Shown in pieces: positions 38,314-45,433 of a stretch of 45,433 nucleotides of DNA. Every line of letters starts with the position of its first letter. Position 1 is the stretch's first letter. Location: NCBI GenBank assembly GCA_964524225.1, contig CAZGEW010000002.1:1-45433 (forward strand). Direction: 5' to 3'. This DNA is from GCA-2688775 sp964524225. GTDB taxonomy: Archaea > Nanobdellota > Nanobdellia > Woesearchaeales > GW2011-AR4. The notes below the pieces were generated by a model. That model did not search any database, was not told where the DNA came from, and saw only the letters and a list, made by a program, of their open reading frames with translations. Position numbers and translations under genes: made by a program.

Positions 38314-41300
38314 TTAATAACTTTGTTCTTGATTGCAAATCCAAGAAGATCCGATTTTTAAATCATAAATATCACCCAAATGAGATCTAGAATCCTCTTT
38401 TGTGCATAATAATTTTATTTGAAATTTATTATTCTTATGCTCTACCTTGGCAAATAATTTAAGCGTTGATTTATTAACAACGTCAGACATTTTCCAATAT
38501 ATTCTATATAACCCATCTTCACAAAATTCGTCATTAATCAAGGTATCAGGAGATGAAAGTGTTGTATCAGTACAATCTATTATCCAAGAGCCGTATCTCC
38601 CAAATTCTAAAGTCGTTTGATCATCTTGAAAAATAGAATATGTATTTCCTAATGGTGTTTTTATGAGCAATTCCCCAGATGTGGCTCCTGTCATAAGATG
38701 ACTCTTCGCATTGAATCTATCATTTAAGAATCCTCTTAATACATCATCATATTTTAATATATCTTCATTTTTACAAAAATAAAATGAGCCAGGAGAGTAT
38801 TCAACGCAGTGCCTTGTATCCAAACCTAATTTTAATGGTTCTTCAAAAAAGCTGATATATTTAAGTTTTTTTCCTGTTGTTTCTGGGATATACTTTGCTT
38901 TTCCATCAAAATAATTTGTCCAAATATAGGAGTTATCTGCTAATTCTGAATCAAAAATCTTAAGGTGATAGTGATAATAACATTCGTCACAATTATCTAA
39001 GTAAAAAAATTTCCCATTTCTTGGAGTATGTATCAATTCTGGATTTGCATCAGACCAATAATTTAATGGTGTATAAGAATTAATACCGAAGTACAGATTT
39101 TGATTAAAATAAGGAATTAGATTATCTGTAATTTTTATATATTGAGTTTTTAAATCTTCCTGACTAATATTTTTAATAAAATCTGTAAATGGATAATTAA
39201 TTGTTAGAGGAGTAACCATATAATTTTGAGTTGTATAATAATCTGAACCTATATCTCTCGCATGTGGAGAGAAATAGATCATATAATCGTTAAAGAATAA
39301 ATTATCTTCATTGTTTGAATATATACCAAAATCAACATACTTAAATGGACCAGTCCATGGATGAAAATAATATAATAAATTAGAATAGTAATCTTCTTTT
39401 TGAAGTATTTCGGTCATAAATCCGTAGACTTCAAGATTTTTTGAACTTGCTACATCAACTATATTTTGTTCAATATGTTGTGCTTTAGTTTCATCAAAAA
39501 TAATAAAGTTCATAGTATCGGTATCTATATGATCAATGAAATAATTAACATTTAACCGGTCATATGTCGGATAATATGCATTTTCAATTGATAACCCTAC
39601 TATATCAAACTTATTTTCCAATAAATATATAGTATAATTAAAATTATACTTATCTCCATACTCAAAAAATGAATACCTTGTAACTTCCCCATCTTCATTA
39701 ATAATCGTAAAATAATTATCATGATACCAATAACCTCGATTGCCTATTGGTCTAGTTCCAATAAAATTTATTTTAAATTCATTTAACTTAGAAAAGCCGA
39801 CAGGCAGATTAATTGATTGGGAATAAGTTTTAAGATCGCCACAATTTTCATAAATATCAATTTTAATATCCCCTGAATAATATCCATTAGACAAGTTATC
39901 CAGATTTAATTCTGATTTAAAGTTATAAGTAGAAATTTCCTTGTTTAAACATAGCTCGTTTTCTATTATTTTAAAAGTAAAAGATTCATCGGCTTCAATA
40001 TTATTAACATTTAAATCGCTCAAAATTACGCTAATGTCTTGTTTTAGATAATCATTGTTAATAATATCAAAAGTAAACTCTCTTGAACTATTTGAATGAT
40101 TAATTATACCTAGATTTAATATATGGGGTTTTATATATGCCTCTAAGGGTTTAATAATTCTTGAAGCGTTAACCCTTCCACCACCTTGTGTGAAGATATC
40201 ATAACCTAAATTAACTGCAGATTGTGTTAGTATTGATTTGATGTCTTCTGGAGCATATCCATAGGAATTAGCATCAATTAACAAAGCCGCAACACCACTA
40301 ATCATAGGTGTAGACATTGACGTTCCCCTTAATGTTAAATGTTCATCATCGAAGCAGTCAGCGTCATATTGAGAATAAGCATCAGCAGAGCAAATTGAAA
40401 CACCAGTTGCAGAAATGTCAGGTTTAATAATATTTTCTTGGTTAAATAATACTGGGCCTTTGCCACTAAAATAAGCTATACTATCTTCTTTATCCGTTGC
40501 ACCTACTGTAAATGCATTTCTCGCACAACCTGGGCAGTCAATATTACCATAGTCTGCACCTGACCAAAAATTTCCTGCTGCTACAACTACAAGACTTCCA
40601 ATATTATTTGCATTATCTACAGCAATAGACAATGGGTCATTTGGAGTTCCTGATCCACCGATACTCATGCTAATTATATCAGCTTTATCAGAAAAATCAC
40701 CATCACCATTAAGGTCTGTTGCTTTTTCAAGTGCTTTAATTATGTCTGAGTCATAGCCATAACCATCAGAATCTAAGATTTTATAAATTTGAAGACTTGC
40801 TCCCGGTGCAACACCTTTTAACTCTCCTTCAGAGGCCACTATACCTGCAACATGAGTTCCATGACCACGATCATCAAATGGGTCATTATCCAAATTTACA
40901 AAATCATAGCCATCTATTATCTTAGGGCAATTATCTAAATTAATACAAGAACCAAAGTCTTTATGTGAGTAGTCTATTCCTGTGTCAAGAATAGCTATCT
41001 TTACACCACTTCCGTTATATCCGTAAGACCATACTTGATTAGCTCCAATTAGTGGAACAGAATCCATTAATGAAGCATATTTAATCTTATCTCTATGAAT
41101 TTTAACATGTGGAAATCTGTCTTTGATTTCCTTTAGTGATCTGGAAGATGGATTTGATATAAAGATTCCATTTATTACATTTTTGACGGAACCCTTGTAA
41201 TGGTCTCCTACTAAACTTCTTATACTATTTTGGATTTTATCTATTTTTTCAATTTCTGACGATCTTTTAAATTGAGGTATGCTAATTAAGCCTTTCCCTA

Positions 41301-41577
41301 ACTCTATGATATACTTATCTTCTATTTTTTCTCTTCCTTTTTTCATTACAAAATTTAATTGATCTACCTCTTTTGAAGAGATTGAAAATTTTGCATGGGT
41401 AAGTTTTATCGATGATTTTTCTAAGATGTTAACTTCTTCCTCGATAGATATATTCTCTTTAAAATCAGGATTGATAAATATATCACCACTTGCTTTGCCA
41501 ACAGGATCATCTATAAGAGAACAACTTACTATAACAAGTACAAGTATAGAAATTAAAAATTGACTAAAATTTTTCAT
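38314..41577 (-). CDS. Subtilisin-like serine protease, probable lipoprotein, 1087 residues
   Basis: The signal region MKNFSQFLISILVLVIVSCS has a lipobox-like VSC (C19), suggesting a secreted, possibly anchored protein. A propeptide-like segment (about 35-165) precedes the S8 domain: D198 in IAILDTGIDYSHKDFG, H239 in DDRGHGTHVAGIVAS, oxyanion N336 (VVAAGNFW) and S420 in LRGTSMSTPMISGVAALL. The following 600 residues are Tyr/Asn/Asp-rich beta-type domains of unknown type with repeated DYY-like stretches and paired cysteines, with no anchor at the end. It follows the methylase fragment by 1 base. Confidence 0.9.
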   Translation of the reverse strand: MKNFSQFLISILVLVIVSCSLIDDPVGKASGDIFINPDFKENISIEEEVNILEKSSIKLTHAKFSISSKEVDQLNFVMKKGREKIEDKYIIELGKGLISIPQFKRSSEIEKIDKIQNSIRSLVGDHYKGSVKNVINGIFISNPSSRSLKEIKDRFPHVKIHRDKIKYASLMDSVPLIGANQVWSYGYNGSGVKIAILDTGIDYSHKDFGSCINLDNCPKIIDGYDFVNLDNDPFDDRGHGTHVAGIVASEGELKGVAPGASLQIYKILDSDGYGYDSDIIKALEKATDLNGDGDFSDKADIISMSIGGSGTPNDPLSIAVDNANNIGSLVVVAAGNFWSGADYGNIDCPGCARNAFTVGATDKEDSIAYFSGKGPVLFNQENIIKPDISATGVSICSADAYSQYDADCFDDEHLTLRGTSMSTPMISGVAALLIDANSYGYAPEDIKSILTQSAVNLGYDIFTQGGGRVNASRIIKPLEAYIKPHILNLGIINHSNSSREFTFDIINNDYLKQDISVILSDLNVNNIEADESFTFKIIENELCLNKEISTYNFKSELNLDNLSNGYYSGDIKIDIYENCGDLKTYSQSINLPVGFSKLNEFKINFIGTRPIGNRGYWYHDNYFTIINEDGEVTRYSFFEYGDKYNFNYTIYLLENKFDIVGLSIENAYYPTYDRLNVNYFIDHIDTDTMNFIIFDETKAQHIEQNIVDVASSKNLEVYGFMTEILQKEDYYSNLLYYFHPWTGPFKYVDFGIYSNNEDNLFFNDYMIYFSPHARDIGSDYYTTQNYMVTPLTINYPFTDFIKNISQEDLKTQYIKITDNLIPYFNQNLYFGINSYTPLNYWSDANPELIHTPRNGKFFYLDNCDECYYHYHLKIFDSELADNSYIWTNYFDGKAKYIPETTGKKLKYISFFEEPLKLGLDTRHCVEYSPGSFYFCKNEDILKYDDVLRGFLNDRFNAKSHLMTGATSGELLIKTPLGNTYSIFQDDQTTLEFGRYGSWIIDCTDTTLSSPDTLINDEFCEDGLYRIYWKMSDVVNKSTLKLFAKVEHKNNKFQIKLLCTKEDSRSHLGDIYDLKIGSSWICNQEQSY

Positions 41578-41578
41578 T

Positions 41579-41959
41579 TTAATTTTGTTTGTAAATGTCT
41601 AGTATTTCTTTTTCTAGTAAAATTAAATCATATTTCTGGGTTTTTACTTTTGTTATTAAATGACTAAATTCTGATAGTTCTATTCCAACAGAATCTAAAC
41701 CCAACAGATTAGCTCCAATAAGCGTTGTTCCAGAACCAAGAAACGGGTCTAAAATCATCTGACCTAGTCTAAAATATTTATTTAGAAACACTTCCACTAA
41801 TTGAGGAATGAACTTGCCTAAATAAGGATGTAGTCTATGTACATGTTTAGTTCTTTGCCATTCTGGAACATCTACAAAAGATAAATCATTCTCAAAAAGT
41901 TTAATATTCTTTTCTTTCCAGCTAGATTCTTCTTTTGGTATTGTCATTAATTGAGTCAT
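41579..41959 (-). CDS. DNA methyltransferase fragment (motif I only)
   Basis: The 126-residue frame has the start of a beta-class DNA methylase: HRLHPYLGKFIPQLVEVFLNKYF, then ILDPFLGSGTTLIGANLLGLDSVGIE (SAM-binding motif I). The DPPY/SPPY catalytic motif expected after it is absent. The protein ends at LDIYKQN, just before the subtilase ATG. Full relatives have 300-450 residues, so this is a truncated gene or one half of a split methylase whose partner is not here. It lies between ispG and the protease gene. Confidence 0.7.
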   Translation of the reverse strand: MTQLMTIPKEESSWKEKNIKLFENDLSFVDVPEWQRTKHVHRLHPYLGKFIPQLVEVFLNKYFRLGQMILDPFLGSGTTLIGANLLGLDSVGIELSEFSHLITKVKTQKYDLILLEKEILDIYKQN

Positions 41960-42058
41960 GTGTATTATTTATTTTAAAGACTTTATAATTCTTACTAAAC
42001 CTCGACCGTCCATTAAGGTAATGCGTCCAAGGCTATTGAATATAACATAATTTGATTT

Positions 42059-43114
42059 CTAATTTCCATTCGCCATCTCATTTATCTCCTTCAAAAGAAC
42101 TTCCATAATTTCATTATCATTAATTCTTCTTACAATTTTGCCGTCTTTGTATAACAAATGATTTCCAGGAGCGCCAACAATTCCAATATCTGCTTTTCTG
42201 CTTTCTCCAGGACCGTTTACACCACAACCCATAACAGCTACTTTAATCGGTTTCTTTATTTTTTCAGTTGCATTTTCTAATTGCTCTACCATTTTGATTA
42301 CATCAACCTCTGTTCTTGCACATGTTGGACAGCTTGTTACTTGAACTCCTTCATTTCTTAAGCTAAGCGCCCTTAATATATACTTACCAATTTTAACTTC
42401 CTCTTTTGGGTCATCAGAAAGTGAAACCCTTATTGTGTCACCTATGCCTTCGGCTAGCAACATTCCAATTCCCATTGCTGATTTAACAGTTCCTGGAATC
42501 TTAGAGCCAGCTTCTGTTACGCCAAGATGCAATGGATAATCTGTTTTCTCAGCAAATAATCTATAAGCTTTTACCATTCGAGGCACATCAGATGCTTTTA
42601 ATGAAACTATTATATCGTAAAAATCTTGCTCTTCCAAAATTTTTATATGGCGCATTGCACTTTCGACCATTGCTTCTGGAGCATACCCATACTTTTCAAA
42701 CAAATCCCTTTCAAGAGAACCGAGGTTAACACCAATTCTCATTGGCACTCCGTAGTTCTTGCATACATTAACAACCTGCTGCACCTTATCAGGATTGCCT
42801 ATATTTCCTGGGTTTATTCTTAACTTATCAACGTACTTTACAGCTTCCAAAGCAATCCTGTAGTCAAAATGAATATCTACAACAAGAGGTATGTTAATGT
42901 TTTCTTTGATCTCTTTCATAGCTTTAGCTGCTTCCATTGTAGGAGCAGAAACTCTGACAATATCACAACCAACCTCTTCTAAACCATGAATCTGCTTAAC
43001 AGTTGCTTCTACATCGGTTGTGTCTGTTGTAGTCATCGATTGAGCAGTTATAGGTGCATCTCCACCAATGTACAATTTTCCAACTTTTACTTTGCGAGAT
43101 TTTCTTCTTTGCAT
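42059..43114 (-). CDS. ispG: 4-hydroxy-3-methylbut-2-enyl diphosphate synthase (IspG/GcpE)
   Basis: IspG converts MEcPP to HMBPP using a 4Fe-4S cluster. It has RKSRKVKVGKLYIGGDAPIT, SMTTTDTTDVEATVKQI, RINPGNIG, RIGVNLGSL and the cluster cysteines TSCPTCARTEVD (C262, C265) and MGCGVNGPGE (C297, with Glu 304). The short bacterial form is 350-380 residues; this one has 351. It is the direct substrate supplier for ispH. The gene is convergent with the phosphatase-like gene at 43191. Confidence 0.96.
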   Translation of the reverse strand: MQRRKSRKVKVGKLYIGGDAPITAQSMTTTDTTDVEATVKQIHGLEEVGCDIVRVSAPTMEAAKAMKEIKENINIPLVVDIHFDYRIALEAVKYVDKLRINPGNIGNPDKVQQVVNVCKNYGVPMRIGVNLGSLERDLFEKYGYAPEAMVESAMRHIKILEEQDFYDIIVSLKASDVPRMVKAYRLFAEKTDYPLHLGVTEAGSKIPGTVKSAMGIGMLLAEGIGDTIRVSLSDDPKEEVKIGKYILRALSLRNEGVQVTSCPTCARTEVDVIKMVEQLENATEKIKKPIKVAVMGCGVNGPGESRKADIGIVGAPGNHLLYKDGKIVRRINDNEIMEVLLKEINEMANGN

Positions 43115-43190
43115 TTTAAAAAATTGTTAGGTTTTTATACATATCAATTTTCGAAAGATTTAAATTTAGGAATTGCATTGAGATATTAAA

Positions 43191-43496
43191 ATGAAAGTGC
43201 TGTTTATTTGCAATCAAAACGAGAATAGAAGTAAGACAGCTGAAGAAGTATTCAAAGGCAAATTTGAAACTAAGTCTGCTGGACTTTACAATACTAAACC
43301 AGTTACTGAAAAACAACTTTCTTGGGCCGATGTGATAGTTGTTATGGAAGAAGCACAAAGAGCTGAAATAGCTAAACGTTTTCCTAAACACTACATGCAG
43401 AAACGCATCCTTTCCCTCGATATTCCTGATATTTACCATTACAATCAGCTTGAATTAATTAATACTTTAAAGTCTAGAGTCGATAAATTATTTTAG
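43191..43496 (+). CDS. Small protein tyrosine phosphatase-like protein
   Basis: The 101-residue protein begins VLFICNQNENRSKTAEEVF, with a C-x5-R-S loop (C7, R13) as in low-molecular-weight tyrosine phosphatases. It continues KSAGLYNTKPV and SWADVIVVMEEAQRAEIAKRF, typical of the short archaeal/bacterial predicted phosphatases. The general acid Asp may lie in ILSLDIPDIYHY. The substrate is unknown. It is divergent from ispG. Confidence 0.85.
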   Translation: MKVLFICNQNENRSKTAEEVFKGKFETKSAGLYNTKPVTEKQLSWADVIVVMEEAQRAEIAKRFPKHYMQKRILSLDIPDIYHYNQLELINTLKSRVDKLF

Positions 43497-43594
43497 CCAC
43501 TCATCAAATTGCTTCTTTGCTTTCTTCTTGTATTGTCATTTTAAGTTTTTATTAATATTGAATTTATTTTTAAAAATAAAATATAAAAAAATAA

Positions 43595-45433
43595 TTATCT
43601 TTTCTCTAACATTTCACTTATAATTCTCTTAATACTCTCTTTATCAATGCCAGCTAATTTTTTCTGTATGTCCGGCTTGCCATGCTCAATAAACTTATCA
43701 GGGATACCTATCCTCTTTACATTAGCCTTAACTCCATTATCTTCCAATAGTTCTAATACAGCAGAACCAAAGCCACCATTAACAGTGCCTTCTTCTAACG
43801 TTATAATATTTTTTATTTTTTTTGCATACTTTAAAATTAATTCTTCGTCTAGTGGCTTAACAAATCTTGCATTGATGACAGTTGCATTGCACTTAAGCTC
43901 CTCCATTGCGTGAATTGCGTCATACAAAATTGGACCAACTCCAAGAATCAATAAGTCTTTTCCTTTCTTTAGTACCTCTCCTTTGCCAATTTCAAGTTTC
44001 TTAAATTCTGAGTCAAGCCCAACTCCTATGCCACTTCCTCTTGGATACCTCAATGAAACAGGCCCCTTCATTAAAGTGGCAGTATAAAGCATATGCTGCA
44101 ATTCATTCTCATCCTTTGGCACCATAATTGTTACATTTGGGATAGCTCTAAAATATGCGATATCAAAAGGTCCATTATGTGTAGGCCCGTCATCTCCTAC
44201 TAATCCAGCTCTGTCTAATGCAAAAATAACACCAAGATTTTGCAGGCAAACATCATGAATGATTTGATCGTATGCACGCTGCAAGAATGTTGAGTAAATT
44301 GCACATACTGGTTTGATTCCAGAAATCGCTAATCCTCCTGCAAATGTAACAGCATGCTGCTCTGCAATTCCAACATCAATTGTTCTGTCTGGAAAATGTT
44401 TTTCAAATTTACTCAACCCTGTCCCAGCTTTCATTGCTGCTGTTATTACAATAATTTTTTTATCTTCTTCTGCAATCCTTATCAAGGCATTTGCAAATGC
44501 ATCAGTATAAGTTATATTTGTAGTTGTTACAAATTTTTGTCCATTTACAGGGTCAAATGGTGACATTCCATGAAATTTATCCATATCTTTTTCAGCAAAC
44601 GCATAGCCCCTCCCTTTCTCTGTTTTGACATGCAGCAAAACAGGACCTGTAAGATGCTTTATATTCTGCAATGCTGGTATAAGCTCGTCAAAGTTGTGAC
44701 CATCTATAGGCCCAAAATACTGAAAGCCAAGACTCTCAAAGAAAACACCTTCACTTGCAATATTCCTTAATCTTTCTTGCATCCAAAAAAATTTGTCAAC
44801 CTCTTCTGGGCCAATTCCTGGTACTTTGTCTAATAGTTTTCTAGTACCTTTTCTTAACCTGAAGTAGCTCGGATGCAGAACTATTTTATTGAGGTAATTA
44901 GATATAGCACCTACATTAGGGGATATACTCATTCTGTTATCATTTAAAATAATAAGCATGTCTGTTTTTGAGGCACCTGCATTATTTAAGCCTTCAAAAG
45001 CTAAGCCTGCTGTTAAAGCTCCATCTCCAACGATAACAACAACTTTATAATCTTCATTATTGTAATCTCTTGCTTTTGCAATGCCTAATGCTGCTGATAT
45101 TGCAGTAGAAGCATGCCCTGCTCCAAAAACATCATATTTTGATTCTTCGATATTACAAAAACCGCATACACCCTTGTATTGCCTTAGGGTATGGAAATTA
45201 TTCCTTCTTCCTGTGACAAGCTTATGAGAATAACTTTGATGACCTGTATCAATCACAATTTTATCTCTAGGTGCGTCATAAACATAATGCACAGCTAACG
45301 TTAATTCTACTGCCCCAAAAGGACCACCTAAATGACCACCATTCTTAGAAACAACTTCTAAAATCTTTTCTCTAATCTCATGAGCAAGCACTTTAAGTTG
45401 CTCTTTACTTAGTTGTTTAAGGTCTTTGGGTGA
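43595..45433 (-). CDS. dxs: 1-deoxy-D-xylulose-5-phosphate synthase (Dxs), 5' end off window
   Basis: Dxs condenses pyruvate and glyceraldehyde 3-phosphate with thiamine diphosphate, the first MEP step. The frame is open to the right edge: 14 codons before an internal GTG at 45391 read SPKDLKQLSKEQLK, a normal Dxs start, so the true start is outside. It has GGHLGGPFGAVELTLAVHYVY, DTGHQSYSHKLVTGRR, VGDGALTAGLAFEGLNNA (thiamine site), NDNRMSISPNVGA, VGIAEQHAVTFAGGLA (catalytic Glu), AGLVGDDGPTHNGPFD and RYPRGSG. At least 612 residues match the family's 620. The order from the edge is dxs, ispG, dxr, ispDF, ispE, ispH. Confidence 0.96.
   Translation of the reverse strand, partial: SPKDLKQLSKEQLKVLAHEIREKILEVVSKNGGHLGGPFGAVELTLAVHYVYDAPRDKIVIDTGHQSYSHKLVTGRRNNFHTLRQYKGVCGFCNIEESKYDVFGAGHASTAISAALGIAKARDYNNEDYKVVVIVGDGALTAGLAFEGLNNAGASKTDMLIILNDNRMSISPNVGAISNYLNKIVLHPSYFRLRKGTRKLLDKVPGIGPEEVDKFFWMQERLRNIASEGVFFESLGFQYFGPIDGHNFDELIPALQNIKHLTGPVLLHVKTEKGRGYAFAEKDMDKFHGMSPFDPVNGQKFVTTTNITYTDAFANALIRIAEEDKKIIVITAAMKAGTGLSKFEKHFPDRTIDVGIAEQHAVTFAGGLAISGIKPVCAIYSTFLQRAYDQIIHDVCLQNLGVIFALDRAGLVGDDGPTHNGPFDIAYFRAIPNVTIMVPKDENELQHMLYTATLMKGPVSLRYPRGSGIGVGLDSEFKKLEIGKGEVLKKGKDLLILGVGPILYDAIHAMEELKCNATVINARFVKPLDEELILKYAKKIKNIITLEEGTVNGGFGSAVLELLEDNGVKANVKRIGIPDKFIEHGKPDIQKKLAGIDKESIKRIISEMLEKR

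Noticed and set aside
43497..43545. Minus-strand frame reading KKKAKKQFDEWLK
   Set aside because: It looks like a protein end, but a stop lies 15 codons upstream and no gene body is present.

Overview
The window is AT-rich and looks archaeal. The evidence is an ftsZ-secE-spt5-uL11 block, a Dph6-type diphthamide ligase, a Rad50-like ATPase with a zinc hook, a bifunctional phosphoglucose/phosphomannose isomerase, TATA-type promoters close to start codons, and tRNA genes split by bulge-helix-bulge (BHB) introns. Tight packing, short proteins, split enzymes and many small orphan genes suggest a reduced genome of the DPANN type, but the exact lineage is an inference that cannot be fixed here.

Layout. 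1-1590: the N-terminal part of a serpin and a HEPN/MNT toxin-antitoxin pair. 1591-5654 (minus): uL11, Spt5, SecE, FtsZ, an FKBP-type prolyl isomerase and cytidylate kinase. 5746-15589: housekeeping genes on both strands (PGI/PMI, Rad50-like, prepilin peptidase, YjbQ, sugar nucleotidyltransferase, M28 peptidase, Cas4-like nuclease, a NAD synthetase split into synthetase and glutaminase genes, HAD phosphatase, Dph6). 15594-19151 (minus): an accessory strip with a GDSG protease, unrecognised small proteins, DoxX, a duplicated gene end and a broken VKOR gene. 19148-22802: a RibL-like cytidylyltransferase, a GlnD-like protein whose HD domain has lost most ligands, and an Lrp regulator. 22847-25595: tRNA-Pro(GGG) with two introns, a large surface protein, and tRNA-Glu(CTC) with three introns. 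25596-27383: a glycosyltransferase gene of foreign appearance lying between the tRNA-Glu 3' end and a 15-bp copy of that end.

27412-45433 holds the main result. Every enzyme of the non-mevalonate (MEP) isoprenoid pathway is here on the minus strand: dxs (cut by the right edge), ispG, dxr, an ispD-ispF fusion, ispE and ispH. Archaea normally build isoprenoids through mevalonate, so a complete bacterial-type route beside core archaeal genes is remarkable. The MEP genes are interleaved with defence-like cargo: a ribbon-helix-helix regulator, a DNA methylase-nuclease fusion and an AAA+ ATPase in one operon; an MNT gene with a truncated HEPN partner coupled to dxr; a methylase fragment; and a large subtilisin-like protease.

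Two further themes run through the window. A family of AT-rich palindromes recurs about 10 bases upstream of four start codons, inside two tRNA introns and, in a GC-rich-centred form, in frame inside ispD. Several genes are visibly broken, truncated or extended (VKOR remnant, an A-run frameshift gene at 29980-30302, an open frame after the ispE stop, the HEPN and methylase fragments). All functions are read from sequence motifs by eye; no search or structure prediction was run.
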